A DNA stretch of 64,000 nucleotides from Thermothelomyces thermophilus ATCC 42464 (GCF_000226095.1 NC_016472.1:7378001-7442000); one strand, 5' to 3'. Numbered from the stretch's first letter, positions 33,701 to 46,493 are shown. Translations and numbers: made by a program. The notes: generated from the letters alone by a model not told the origin.

Positions 33701-36700
33701 GTACTCCGCTGGTGGCTTTCGGGGATTCTGGCCGCGAGCACTGGCCGCATCGGGTGATCCGGCCGGAGGTTCCCGTTCGATAACTAACTTTCCACTGAAA
33801 GAAATGCTCCGTGCCAAATTTGAGAGGGGCGTGGTGCCTTTTGCAACCTACGCTAGTGTACGGATTAGTGCGGATCAGACCGGACCGTACTATGTACACA
33901 GTAGTCAACGAGAAATTTTCCACGCGCGGGTCTCTTGTTGAATCGTTCCTTGGGCCCCGGAACGGGCTCGAGTACTCCGGTACACTACAGAGTCTAATGG
34001 TGCATTAAAGCGTATGTACTGTATGTGCAACACCAAAAAGGCGCAGCCTCTCAGGAGCCTGGAGCAGACACGGAGTCTCGTCGAGTTCAGTCTTTCCGCA
34101 CATTATTTTTTTTTTTTTTTTTTTTCGGAGGCAGGTGGCTTCGCCAGGCACAAGTGGGGCCTTCGCACGGAACAACGGGCATCTAACGAGCGCTCCACAA
34201 CTGCGTCATCGCCAATTGAACAACGCGGCCTAGCAAGCTGTGCACTGCCAAGCTGTCTCCGTCATCGATATGTGCGATCGTCCAGCTCGACCAGGGCCCG
34301 ATATTGGATATTGGAAGTCTTCGTGAAGCGCGCCGCCCAATGAGCCCATTGATTGGATGCCTCGCGCCAAGGACATCGCCATCTGGATACAACACACGCA
34401 AAAAAAAGTACGGACTACCTGGTACACCTCCTCCAGCATTATGAATCCTAGCGTGGTACATGGGTCGCCCGCAAAATCTCCTATTGGCGCAAGTACCGCA
34501 CTAGGCTTCATAATGCTGAAGGTGTAAATCTTGTAGTGTACATCTTCAGGCTGCACACCCAAGACATTGATAGCGTATCGCAGCGCAATCCAAACACCCA
34601 TCACAACTGGGAAAAGCATAAATCGCTGCGTGATGGAAGAGCGGGATGGTGAACAGGTACGCAGCAGTGCAGTCCAGCATAGACCCGCTCATTAATTAGT
34701 ACTATACATTAGGGGTCAAAAATACCATCATCATTCAGCTCATTCTGCCGCGTCCTCCCCCCATTCAGCATCACCCTGGCCGCGCGTTGACCAATGGATA
34801 GACGGCTTCGACGAATCCTTGGAATCACGAATGGGTGTGCTCCGTAGTGCGTGTAGGGCTGGCAGCTGGAGGTAGTTCCCGGCCAACCCCACCGACTGCA
34901 TTGCGCTACGACGCTGTTCCAAGAGATACCCTGCTACACGCTAAATATCAGAGGAGACATACACGAATATACGAAGTACCGCTCAACGGATGACTCCGTC
35001 GTGCAGCGAGCGTACTGTGGTATGCACGCGCGCGCGACGGTTGGCAGCTGGAGACTGTTCTTCAAAATGCCAAAATACTTTGCTCTGTACATATATTACT
35101 ACAAGCATGTTGTATAGTCCCTGCACCTATCCACAGCGTAGGGTGACGTACTTGTCAGTGCGAAGTAAGGTACTGTACGGACGTACGGAGGAGTTCCGTT
35201 TCTTTGCAGGACCCTAACGGCGTCCGGCGGGCCTGGACTGACGCAGGTCTCCTGCTGAAACCTGCAGGTTGACACCTCATCTCCCACCTTCGAATAAACA
35301 GTCGGGAGAATGCGACCATTCGAGACCAATGGGAGGTTAATGATCAAGCAAGAAGCCCCGAAACATTTCCATCACGACGCTGAATCTCTGACCGTGCGGA
35401 CTGCTGGACTTGGTTGGCATCTCCATCACAGCTGTTGATGATCTGGTCCAAGCTGTGGGTGTACATCGCAAGGTGCAACTTGAGGCTCCATGCCCGGGGA
35501 AGGACACAGCTTTCGAAAGAGAACTGCATACACTACGGAGTACCGTTACTATGGGCAACAGCATATCGTGTTTTGCACATAGTTATTACGTGCCTCAGAC
35601 GAATTCAAATGTCTACAAGTTCCTTTTGCACTTTCAGTTCTTTTGCTGCTTTGCCCTGTTTCTTTCTGTTTCTTGTCAATAACTTCCCGTCCTCTTCATG
35701 CCCCTGGAATATACAGCCAAGATCATCCGAGTTCTCGCCATTGGTCGAGGCCGGTGGTGTGTGGATTCCAACGTCCAAGCCACACCGAGAACCGCGTCAC
35801 GGGCAGGCAATCCCTGATCCTTGACAGTGCCCAAACCAAGTTGGCGAACTCCAATGTTTCTCTCTCTTTTCCGTTGGATCGGACAGTGAAAGGAGCGATC
35901 GAGCCCCCTCCCCCCCGGCAAGTGGGTCGCGAATGGCCAGACGGACAAGGTTTGCGGCGGTCGTGTAGCATGGGGCTTTGGCAAGGTGCGGATTCTGGAC
36001 ACGGGCTTGTGTAGGAGATTGGAAATCCCGATGCTTCGGCTGCATTCCAGACCAAGCATCCCATTTTCGAATACGGGAAACGTCCAGAAAAGTGCGATAC
36101 GGTGCGAGCTCCGGGAGGTGGGGGGACGCGTTTGCCAAACGGGAAACTTTTGGGGTACAAAGTTTGCATGGGCGTGGTACGGAGTAGAATAACGCACCTG
36201 AGGTACCTGAGCGTGTCCTAACTGGGTGAGTTGTCCCGGTGGGATGGAGGGTGCTTGCCCCGGGCCGTGTCCGCTGTGTGCGTGCCTTCCAGAACCTGTT
36301 GCGCCGTGCCCGAGGCCGCTTTTCCTACCCGAGAACTGCCCACTCTCGTTTTGTTCTGCCTGTTCCACCTTCCTGCCACAAGCTAACAGGTGGGTGTATG
36401 AGTGCGAATTACATACATTGTACGGAATCGTGTACATACAGACATACTCTGAAGGTACCTTACCCATGCCCGGCATTGTCAGTGACGGCCAGCAGGCGAA
36501 ATAACCCTGGAAGGAAAATCGACCGTTGCAGAAACACCTGCACTCCGCAGGCAAAACGAGCAACCCGGCCAGCGTTTCCACGGCTTGCCAAACCTCCACT
36601 CGCGTCAACGTGATCCTTTTTTCTTTTTTTTCTATAAGCAATACCGTGAATAGGTGTCTGCGGGCTTCCGCTTTGCCGCATCCTCGGTTTTGTGTTATTA

Positions 36701-37676
36701 TTTTTTTTTTTTTTTCAACGGGGCTTCATTGCGGGTACCAACCGACACTTCCGGGCACCCATCAGCCTCCAGTCCGGCACCAACGGCAACGGCAACGGCA
36801 ACGCCGCTCGGCCAAACCTCTCGAAAGATCGAACCGGAGCCGCCCGCCCCTTCGTCGTTCGCTCGTCCTGCTCGTCCGCTCGTTACCTGTCAAACAGCTT
36901 TCGCACCGGCGCGATACTCTCGGCCCAGCCTGGACCGCCACGATACGGCACCGGCTGTGGAATTGTGAAACTGCAGCACGCGGTCGAGGCGTACAAAGAC
37001 ACCACACTCCTGTACCGCCCGTGGTCTCTTGTCACCGCCTTCGCTACAGCGACTAGCACCTCGTCCGCAGCCACCCCGAAACCGACTTCTCGAATCCCAG
37101 GAACCCTGGACCTGTGGCAGCCACACGGCTACAGTACACATCCCATCGAGGCCTCTTCCACACTCGTTTTCGCTGCAGTGTTGTGCTGACCGGTGACCGT
37201 GGACCCTGCGCTAGCCCGCGCAGCTAGCTGGCCCCCCGCGTTCACTGCGAGGCGTGCACGGCACATCTGCTGCTGTTATTGCTGCTGCTGCTGCTGCGGC
37301 GGCCGCGACGGCGTCCTGGTCAAGCTCGAACGCCCGTTTGACGAAGCTGAAAAGTGAGAGAAATTGGCCCGGGTGACTGCTGTCAATCGTTATTCCCAAG
37401 ACCTCCGGCCTTGCAACCCCAGTGGCCGGCCCGCGGGTGCGACCGTCGACCCCTCCGGTGCCTCGACAATCCCCCACTCCCGAAGATCAGCACTTCCCCG
37501 TAGAGACCGCTAGCGCGGGCCCGTGGGGTGCAGGAGAGGGATTCACCGACCAGGCGAGAGGAGGGAGGAGGAAAACGTGCAAAGGGGAAGGCTGAAGCCG
37601 CAAAAAGAAAAAGCACTTGGATTGCGCCAGTGGAACGTCGACCCACTATCCCGGATCAGGCCTCAACCTGGCGACC
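33701..37676. other. Gene-poor region right of the island
   Basis: No gene is supported. It contains poly-T runs (about 34107-34125 and near 36700-36715), GTAC/TACATAC strings (36410-36450) and TACGGAGTA motifs (35534-35542, 36177-36186). One minus-strand open frame at 34230-34619 has hydrophobic stretches but no recognised family. The last kilobase before 37677, with TTC and poly-T tracts, is probably promoter and leader of the following gene. Confidence 0.45.
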
Positions 37677-40567
37677 ATGGCACCCTTGACACCCCGACTC
37701 AAGATCCTTTCAGGTAAGTCGTCCCAACTACTGCGGCTGGTTCCTCTACCGATTCTCCGCCCTGCCCTCTGTGTCCCCTTGCCGTCCGCAGCCTAGCGCG
37801 AGCTGGATCCTGCGTTTCCGCGACCCAAGTGCCCAAAAAGAGCCAAAAAGAGTGGGCATCGCATCTTAAACGCCTAAACCTGCTGTCCCTCCGAGTTTCT
37901 CCAACCGCAATCTCGTCACCATCACACTCGTTTCCCCCTCCCCAGACTTTCCGAGACGGCTGGAGTGCTGGCTGCATATGCGCCCTCCCCCGCACTGGCA
38001 GACATGTCGGACTATGAGCTAATGAACGTCGTCACAGTGGGCGGCAACCCGGTATCTGCATTTCTGTCATGGAGACTTCAGGCGTCTAATGCCTGCGACG
38101 TCACTCTCGTCTGGAAGACCGGCTTCGAGCATGTGTCGCAATACGGGATATCCTTCAAGTACGCCACCCGCGTCCTGCCCTGTTAAACAACCGCTCTTTC
38201 TAACCGCTTTGCCTTTTTTTTATTAGGTCGGCCGACTTTGGCAACGAGCGGTTTAAGCCTCGGCATGGTTTGTTACCCCCCCCCCTTTTTCTTCTTCTCC
38301 TCCTTGGCCGTCGCCGCTCCCTCATGTGGTTTTGCGATGTCCCCCCACGGTCTTGTGCAAGATGCTGACCGAAGGATTGGGTTCAGTTGTGCGGACTCCG
38401 GAGGAGGCTGCCTCTCGCCGAGAAGGCGCATTCGACTACGTCATACTCTGTATAAAAGCGCTTCCTGACATCTACGACTTGGCCTCGGTCATCGATGCAG
38501 TCGTTACTCCCCAGCACACATGCATCCTTGTGAACACAACACATGCGCTCGGTCTCGAGTCGGCGATTGAGGAGCGATTCCCAACCAATGTGGTCCTCTC
38601 GCTCGTCTGCGGCGCCGAGCTCGCCCAGCTCAGCGCAAGCGAGTTTGAGCACAAGAGCTCGACCCAAGTGTGGGTTGGACCAGCAAACGAGAACCCAAAC
38701 ATCCCGCGCACGATACAAGAAGACATGGCGCAGGCTCTAGCCATGACCCTGAACACCGGCCAAGTCGACTGCAAGGTGTCCCCTAACATCCGTCAACAGC
38801 AGTACGAGCGGGTGATTGGGTACGTTTTTTCTCTCTTCTTCTTATCTTGATCCTCTCTGAAATCTTCTTTTGGCCTGCTGCATCTAACCTTCTCTCAGCC
38901 CAATTGCCTTTCACCCTTTGACAGTAATCTTCGAAACGCCCGATTACGCTGCGCTGCTTGAGAAGGTCGGCGTGTCGAAACTCGTCTCCGATATCATTGA
39001 CGAGTTGATCGCATTGGCGGAAGCTCAGGGCTGCAAGTTCCCCCCCGATTTCAAGCAAAACATCATCAATGAGTATTCCAAATCAAGTGCCGAGAACATC
39101 ATGTGGCAGGATTACATGGCGAGGCGGCCCATGGAAGTTGAGACATACCTCGGCTCCCCTATCCGGTTATCCCAAGATGCAAAGGTTAGCGTGCCTCGGG
39201 TCGAGACTCTGTATGCCATCCTTCACAACCTTAACTTGGTCAACCGGAACCGGCCAAAGATCGACACCTCGGTGCCAGCGCCAGCCCAGCCGGGATCGCC
39301 CGCCGCTACTCCGTCCCCGCTTCCCCGGATGTCGGCGCAAGGCCCTCCCCGACAGATGCCCAACGGGATGCCAAACGGAAACGGCATGCCGCGATCACGT
39401 CCGAGGGGCGGATCCTCGATGGGGCCACCGGGCCCAGGGATGCGCCGCCCTCCGCCGCCGACGAATGGTGGGCCGCCGAACGGCTATCCGCGGCCGGGGC
39501 CAAATTCACGTCTTCCGTCAAGGAGAGGCTCTATGGAGGGCGCCGATCTGGAGGAATTCAGCCACCTTGTGCTCTACGATGACATCCCAGAAGGTGGCGA
39601 GGCCGGCTACGCCGCCCATGATCTCGCTCTGAGGGAAAAGGAGTTGCAACTGCGGCAGAAAGAACTTGCTCTCAAAGAGCAGGAAATGAGGCTACGACGT
39701 GCCGGCCAGGGTATGGGTCCGGGCCCGGGTCCCAGACGAGGGCCGTCTGCCCCGCCTTCGCGAGCCGGCGGTGGAGGCTTCGACGACGACGATGACGACG
39801 ACGATGACTACTTCGACCCCCACTCCACAATCGGAACGCCGATGATCGACCCTGATAACTTCGACATGATGAGCGTTACCTCGAGGAAAAACCGCAAAGT
39901 CCTGGGCACCAACCCCGTGCAGTTCCGCAAGAATCCCGAGCAGGAGGTCTCGTCCTTTCGCAGCAGGTTCCGACCTAGCTTTGGGAGGAATCGGTCTAGC
40001 CAAGTCATGGCGGCGCCACCCGTCAATGCGGACATTATGGATGATCCCCTCCTAGGCTTCACTTCGAATCGGTACGGGGACGTGGATCGGGGGGCCATGC
40101 ATGCCGCAGGCTCGAGAGCGAATTCGCTCACAGCTGCCCGCCTAGACGAGCTACAATACAGCCACGGACCTCCGCCCACGGGCGTGAACGGCGGCGGTCC
40201 ACGCCGAGTAAGCGGGAACCCGTATAGCCCGTCAATCCGCGGCGGCGTCCCCGGCGGCCGCCCATCGCCGCCGAATGGTTTACCCCCCCAACAACAGAAC
40301 GGTGGGCGGCCATCACCGCCCGAGGGCGTCCAGCAGCCCATGCCCCGTTACCCACCTGGTCACGGCAACAATGTTGCGCCGCATCAAGTCGAGCAGCACG
40401 CTGGGGTGAGCGCCCTCCAACCACCTAAGTCGAGAAGTGCACGAAGTCTGACCGGCAGTGCGAGCGCTAGCGCGGGCAGTGGTGATTCCACAAATCTCGA
40501 TTCGGAGCCGTCAGCTCACAGTAGCCAGACTAGCTTAGGTCCTCGCCCGCCGATCGGCGTCCGCTGA
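37677..40567 (+). CDS. PanE/ApbA-fold ketopantoate reductase-like protein (Mug72 type) with long disordered tail
   Basis: Five exons (37677-37713, 38038-38158, 38227-38267, 38387-38819 and 38899-40567) give 766 residues. The 37-nt first exon plus a 324-nt intron yields MAPLTPRLKILSVGGNPVSA, the conserved Rossmann start; the in-frame ATG at 38004 lies in the intron. An ApbA-like NAD(P) domain follows (FDYVILCIKALPD, HTCILVNTTHALG), then an ApbA_C-like helical domain (about 211-340, including SAENIMWQDYMARRP). The tail is Pro/Gly-rich, with a coiled coil (REKELQLRQKELALKEQEMR), a poly-Asp run and Ser-rich parts. The nucleotide loop reads GGNPVS, lacking the usual third Gly. Fission yeast Mug72 is a related meiotic gene; an enzymatic role in pantothenate synthesis is not assured. 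It converges with the DUF3176 gene. Confidence 0.85.
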
Positions 40568-42253
40568 ACACACCGGGCGGGGCCGGCATGGCCTGCATCG
40601 GGAACAAAGAAGGGGGGGGAGGGCGCCAAACGTCGATCTATGGCCTCGACCAGCACATCTCAGGTCGCATGGCGAGACGAGCCGCCGCATCGGGTCAAGG
40701 ACGTTACGAAGCTCCCGAGCTTTCTTGAGCCGCTAATTCTGGCTCCTTTCATACCATACAACAGAAAGGGTGGCATGTCGTTTTGGTATAACACGAGTAT
40801 ATCCCATGCAGATACGGAAAATGACCCCGATTCAAACGGGTCAGGCGCGGGGGGTGGGATGACAGGAGACAATGCAGCTGCTGCAACTCTGGATTCTTGT
40901 TTTTCTTTTTGTTCTTTATTCCTCTTTCTTTTCCTTTTTTTTTTTCCTTTTCTTCTCTAGACGGCGGGTATGGGTTGGCTCGGTTGGGTTCGGCTTGCGT
41001 TGCGAAAGAACGAGACGAAAGGGAGGGAAAGCATCTTTTGGCTTATTCAGTACCATCAAAGAAGACGGCATCTCGCTGCGACAGCTTCGCGCGCGAGAGC
41101 AATTACTCCATAATCCCTAGTGTATCTGTGTGCGGGTGTTGCTCGAAGTCATGGGCAAGGGAAGAAGAGGAGGGTCGAGGTGTGGTCCGGAAGGGGAAAG
41201 CGATTATGGCTTGTTTTCTTTTTGGCTCTTTTGAGTCTCCTGTATTGAAGTACATAGGCATTCTTCTTTCCCTTTGTTACTCCGGTCTCTTCGCGTTTCA
41301 CCCCCCTCTTTTTATGATTCCCTTCGTTCCTCGTGGCATCGTGTATTGTGTCATGCGGCTTGGAACTTGGTTTCATTCTCCATATGTAGCCAACAATACC
41401 TCCCCCTTAGGAGAGAAGAGAATCGTGCTATCCCGTTCCTAACTCTGGCGATCAAGGTAAAAATACCACCGGGAGGGACGGTGTGCAGCCGGCTTCCCCG
41501 GATGTGCCGTGGGCAACACCACCTGGTGATGGTTTTGCAAGGCCGCTGGGAAGCCGTGGTGGGTTTGGAGTTTGATCACCGGGGCAGCGACTGAGTTTGA
41601 CTGAATTCGCCTCCGGAATAGATGGGTGGGTGGATGGATGCCGAGTTCCTCACCGCCAGCTCTCCATATCTGCGAGAGGGATTCAACCACAATACCGCAC
41701 GCTTCTCGCGGCACAGGTAGGAGAGTATGAAGCTCCAAAGCCATTTGAGAATTTTTTATGTCTTTCCGGGTTCTCAGAAACAGGATTCTCCTTACCTACA
41801 CAGGCTCGTGTATTGCTTACTGAGAGAGCACCAAGCTAGCGTTAAAAGAGGGTGGTCTTAAACGATAACAATGCACCCTTCAGCATAGCACACGGCACGA
41901 GATAGATTCCAGAACCCGAGTGGATCAGATTGGCATTTGAAGTGAGGGTATATGCTCCGTGCATTGCCTTTTTTTTTACCCACCTTGCTCTCCTTGTGTA
42001 TGTTTACTCTCTGCGAGGAACCCACTAAAGAGTTCAGATTGTTGTGCAGGTGGACGTGGACTATAGCCCATAGCCACCGCTAATACTGTGCCCGAGCCGA
42101 GAAGACACCCGGCTTCTAACTCGGGGCAAGATTTGATGTATGCAAAGATGCAATCATCAGTCCAACACGGGAGAGCGATCTATACATGTATGTTCATTGT
42201 GATAAAAACATGTACATTGAAAGGAAGATAGAATCGCATATCTCCGCGGTCAG
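40568..42253. other. Intergenic region between convergent genes
   Basis: No gene is supported. It has CT- and T-rich tracts (40900-40960) that suit a 3' UTR and terminator zone of the upstream gene, then an unremarkable stretch up to the DUF3176 stop codon. Confidence 0.4.
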
Positions 42254-44327
42254 TTAAACCCCGGCTTTGGGCATCGAGTAGACATGGCTCTGCGACCCCT
42301 TAAGGTCCGCCTTGCGGTCCTCGTCACTGCTTGTCGTCCCGGTCGCTGCAGCCATCATCTGCTCGGGCAGCTCCAGCTTGACCTCGACCGACTTGACCAA
42401 GGCCTTGAGCTCCTTCTTGGACAGGACACCGGTTCCCAGCTTTCCCACCCCGGACTCGTCCTCCCTGATGTCGTACGTCAGCACCGCGGTGGTGGACGAT
42501 TTCCACAGCGGCAGGGTCTTTGTCTGGCTGCTCTGGACCAAGACAAAGATGAGGAACACGGCAGAAAGAATCTGCACAACGAGCGGCAGGGCAAGCCACG
42601 GCCACCGGATCCGTACAAACACGACCTGCTTGATGCTCTGGCCCTGGGCTTTGACGTCGAAGCTCGCCCGCAGCTGGTTCGTCATACTGTCGACCATGTC
42701 CTGGAAGGTTTTCGCGATGCTGCCCGAGCGGAAGGCGTCGCCCATGCCCGAAGTGTTCTGGGTGGGGGCCGTCTCGCCGTCGAAGATGTTGCCGCCGAAG
42801 CGGCTCGAGGTGAAGAGGGCCTCGAGCGCCACGATGTCTGGGACCGAGGCCCGCAGAACGGGAAGCGGCGGCTGGTCAAAAACGAGCTTGTCCGCGTGGG
42901 TACCGTTGTCAACAAAAGTCACGACGCCTCGGTTGAGGGTGATCGGCTGTCGCTTTTCGGTCAGGTTGTTGCCCGTGGAGGACAGGTCGGAGTAGGCGTA
43001 TGCCGCGAGTCTGATGTCGCATTCGACGATCTCGAGGGTGTCCGTTCTGATAACCCAGGAGGGAGTCAGGACATCTGCCCTCAAGACCCCGATGCGCGCA
43101 ATTTCAGGAGGCATGTAAGTAATCACCTCGTCTTCACTAAGCCAGGTAGAGTTTGGTTTTAGGAGAGAGATGCCGCGAACGCTGATGACAGTTTGCCACG
43201 ACGTTGGGGAGTACGAAGCATCTAATTTGACACCGCCGGGAGTTGTCAGGCTGCTGTTGTGCCAGTCGAGCTCAGCCGGTTCCGCACCCGGAGGGAGATT
43301 GAGGGTCGCGTCCGTCACGTCCGTACTGTTCCGACAATGTCAGCATAGCACGCCCATGAGCGCAGCGTCGGAAACAGCCCGGGAGTATGCCCAACCGCTC
43401 GCCTCTGAGCGAGCAAGGAGCTCTTTTTTGCTTGCTCGTTTGTTTGTTTTATTTTGTTTTGTTTTTGTTGTGTTTTTATTTGGGGAGGGGGGGAAAGTCA
43501 TACCAAGTGCTAGCAAAGCCAAGAGAGATATACGTGCTGTTCCACCGGCAGCTGGATGTGCAGTTGAACACCGCCGGAGAATCGAGGTGGAACAAGCCTC
43601 GGTAGACGGCCCCCTGAACGGACAAATCGACGGTAGAAGCTGGAGAACGGATCAACGGGTCAGAAAACTGATCCCCCACCAACTTGGCTCGGAGCAGGAA
43701 GCAGGAGAAAGTTCAGGAAACACTCAAACACTCACGGCTCAAATTGATAACGCCCATGGAGCTCCTAATCGGTTTTGCACCGCCGTTGTAGGTGTGTGCG
43801 AGGCCGAGCACGGCGTTCCCATCGTCGACGGCGACGTTGCGCGGGGTGAGGGTGACGGTCTGCTGCACAAAAGTCTCAACGGCCAGCGCGAGCAGGATGA
43901 CGGCAGCGGCGATGCTCGCCAGCCCCATCGGGCGCCTGGCGAGGAGGACGAGCGAGCCGAGCGGCCCGCGGCTCGCTTCGTCAATGAGGTCGAGATCGAC
44001 CAGCTTGCGCGGGGACGACTTGAAGTGCAGCCACTTGTACTGACTGACACATCCGCCGACGGCGAAGGCTGCCGTGGACTTGAGCGCCGTGCCAAAGATG
44101 GCAATCGTGGCCGAGATGCTGAGGAAGAAGTGCCAGTCGGCGAGCGGCCGGTCGTCCATGACGGCGAGGATGGCCACGATGCTAGCCGTGCACCCGAAGC
44201 TGGCGATCATGGCCAGGATCTCCCACGACCAGCCCCGTGGTGACGACTCCGGGATCCGGATTTCTTCCGCCGCCTGCCCGGCGTGGAGCAATGGAACTCC
44301 CTTCCTGTCTGTCGCCGGTGACTCCAT
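42254..44327 (-). CDS. DUF3176 family fungal membrane protein
   Basis: Three exons on the minus strand: 44327-43736, 43639-43504 and 43325-42254, 599 residues. Splicing joins NLS to PSTVDLSVQGAVYRGLF and then GFAST to CTDVTDATL, restoring the cysteine-rich extracellular motif (FNCTSSCRWNSTYISLGFASTC) of this family. Two to three N-terminal membrane helices (WEILAMIASFGCTASIVAIL, HFFLSISATIAIFGTAL, then PMGLASIAAAVILLALAVE) precede a long N-glycosylation-rich outer region (NSS, NST, NLT, NGT, NTS). A C-terminal helix (WPWLALPLVVQILSAVFLIFV) and a short charged cytosolic tail follow. Function of the family is unknown. An alternative upstream start at 44432 exists; MESPATDRKG was chosen because the extra residues look like leader. 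It diverges from hsk3. Confidence 0.85.
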
Positions 44328-45540
44328 CTTCGAGTTCCTGCCTCGCCGGGCAGCCTGGCTACAGTTACTAAAAGAGAAAGAAGGATCGAATGCGCCCAGA
44401 AAAGCTAAACAACGCGGCCAGGATTTCCGCACGTCATCTTATCCATCCTTTGCCCCTGCTCCCCCTTCCTCTCACGCAACAACGCGTTGGTTGTTGGGGA
44501 CTGAAAGCCTAGTACACTAGTAAATTTACCCTTGCAGCATCAGGCATCGACACGCACCTTCCTCCATTCGGCAACCGCTCAGCGCATATTCTCGAATCGC
44601 GTTGGGCGGCTCGCTCGCTTCCGCTCCAGCCGCCAAATCGCACGGCTTCGGCTGCGGCTGGGGGCTCGCCAGAGGTTTCCCCTTGACGCATGCGCTCATC
44701 CCGGAGACAGCGCTCAGCCCGGAGACAGCCGTTCGTGTGAAGTTCCACCAAGTAATCCCTACATAAGCGCCGCGTGGGTTCCTCTCCACCTTAAAGACAA
44801 CTCGAAAATATCAAGACGAGCGACGGATTTCTGTCATGCGTTGAGATCATTGTTGGCACCATACAGAGCAGTGCACGGAATGGACGCACCACATTGGACT
44901 CCATACAAACTACGTGTACGGGGCGGATATGTATGGACAGACATACTGTATATACAGTATGTACGCCATCCAGGATTCACTCTTTGATGATAGCCTTAGA
45001 AAAAGATGGACCACGTTCCGAGTCGCAGCCTTGTGCGGCAGTGTATGTCTACTCCGTACCTTAGACCTGTACCACCATGACTACGCTGCAGATACATTCC
45101 TTCTTTGGAAGGACTGTTCTCTCTGATTCCGCTGTTCTCTCTGATTCCGCTGTTCTCTCTGATTCCGCTGTTCTCTCTGATTCCGCTATGTCGCTTTTCA
45201 TATTACCAAGTTACTACGGACTACGCACTGTAAATAGTTTTAACTAGGGGGTGGTTGCCAGGCGGCGCGCCAATCAAGAGTTGGGTTCATGCACTGCTTG
45301 CCCCGCTCTCCACCTATCCACAAACAACCCAAACGCAGGAAACCACAGGCTTCATCTACATACAACAACTACTAATAGATGCAACACAATGTGGATGGTA
45401 TCGTGACAACTTGGCGTCCAGTGACTTCGACTACGAAAAATACTTGTTCGTCTGGAAACCTCTTCCGGCAGCCACATCGCGGCAGTTGTCTGATCATGGC
45501 GACACGCAACTTCAACACAAATACGGCAACACGCCAATCC
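44328..45540. other. Intergenic region with tandem repeat, between DUF3176 gene and hsk3
   Basis: No gene is supported. It includes GTAC palindromic strings (44928-44965), a TACTCCGTAC motif (45050-45059) and the tandem repeat listed separately. Promoters of both flanking divergent genes must lie here. Confidence 0.4.
45115..45186 (+). repeat. 18-bp tandem repeat, four perfect copies
   Basis: The unit TGTTCTCTCTGATTCCGC is repeated exactly four times without a mismatch, suggesting recent expansion. It lies about 355 bp upstream of the hsk3 start codon. Confidence 0.95.
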
Positions 45541-45991
45541 ATGGCATCGTCGGGAAGCGCAGTGAAAGCAAGACAGCTGGTGCGTTCAGCTCCCGTCTCT
45601 TTTATTCTCCGAGGGTGGAGGGAGGGGACAAAATTAGAAATTCACATGTTATCTCTGCTCAGCTCAACCGCATCATCCGTCAACCCAGCCTTCCGCCAGT
45701 GCAGCAGATTGAACTTTTCACTGGGACATGCTAACCATTGTTGACCCTCGGATTTCAGGCCCAACTCCAGTCTCAATTGGCTCAACTATCCGCAAACCTG
45801 GCTAACACGGAAAACCTGTTGCGCATGACGAGCGTTCAGGCCGAATCCATGCGGGGCCTGGGTAGCTGGCATGCCGGAATGTACGTACGCGTCTTCATGT
45901 TGGAGCCGGGCGCTTGTTGACTTGGAACAGGTTCATGGCTGCTAGCAAAGTTCTCGGGGAAGAGTCAGTCCAGCAGCAACAGAATAACTAG
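45541..45991 (+). CDS. hsk3: DASH complex subunit Hsk3
   Basis: A 73-residue protein spread over three exons: 45541-45579, 45759-45880 and 45931-45991. Donors are GTGCGT and GTACGT, acceptors TTTCAG and AACAG. The spliced frame reads MASSGSAVKARQLAQLQSQL, then QLSANLANTENLLRMTSVQ, then AESMRGLGSWHAG, then MFMAASKVLGEE before a Gln-rich end. The central helix with NLANTENLLRM and the GLGSWHAGMFMAAS segment match the Hsk3 domain. DASH/Dam1 is the fungal ring complex that couples kinetochores to microtubule plus ends; Hsk3 is one of its smallest subunits and forms coiled coils with other subunits. Each coding exon is too short to be found as an ORF. It converges with rpr2, 502 bp away. Confidence 0.83.
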
Positions 45992-46493
45992 ACTTCATTG
46001 CTTTGAGATGCAAATTCTCCATCAGAGGGCAAGCCGCAGAGCCATACGTTAACGGCTCAAAGAGTGGAGGAACGGCTGCGTATGACGGCACCGGCGAGAG
46101 CCTCTGGTGGATCCCGCCCCTCCGAGGCCCTCGAAGCACCCCAATCGCCCACAGGGTATTCTGAGGATGGATGGAGGTGCCAAACAAGCAGTGGCCCAGG
46201 TGCTGGGAAGCAGTGACCGCCATCCTTGTGAGAGACTGTAGTCCGATCTCAAGGCTGTCAATAGGAGGTTGCGAGACTAGGCGGCTTGACATCTCGGGCG
46301 ATGATGCAGATTGGTGAGTGTTAACGGACAGTGACCGTTGAGGTTTCCGAGGGCTCCGCGGCGCATACAGGGCCGCCGAGCATAGCGCCAGCCGTACTTC
46401 CCGACTCGAGCTTGTCGGACCTCGCTTGTTGGTCTGTCACTCCGGCTCTGAATCGAAATCGTGGCAGTTTCAGTTTCAGAGATTAAGAGACCG
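45992..46493. other. Intergenic 3' regions of hsk3 and rpr2
   Basis: Gap between two convergent genes. An open frame on the minus strand covers part of it but has no family features. Nothing else is seen. Confidence 0.4.

Noticed and set aside
35676-36641. 321-codon minus-strand frame in the gene-poor region
   Set aside because: No domain, irregular composition, and several equally long overlapping frames on both strands; probably chance.
38004-38186. Start of the Mug72-type gene at MSDYELMN
   Set aside because: Splicing 37713 to 38038 yields the conserved LKILSVGGN start in phase, whereas this ATG lies inside that intron.
42284-43162. 292-codon open frame antisense to the DUF3176 gene
   Set aside because: Shadow frame; the minus-strand reading has membrane helices, glycosylation sites and correct splice phases.
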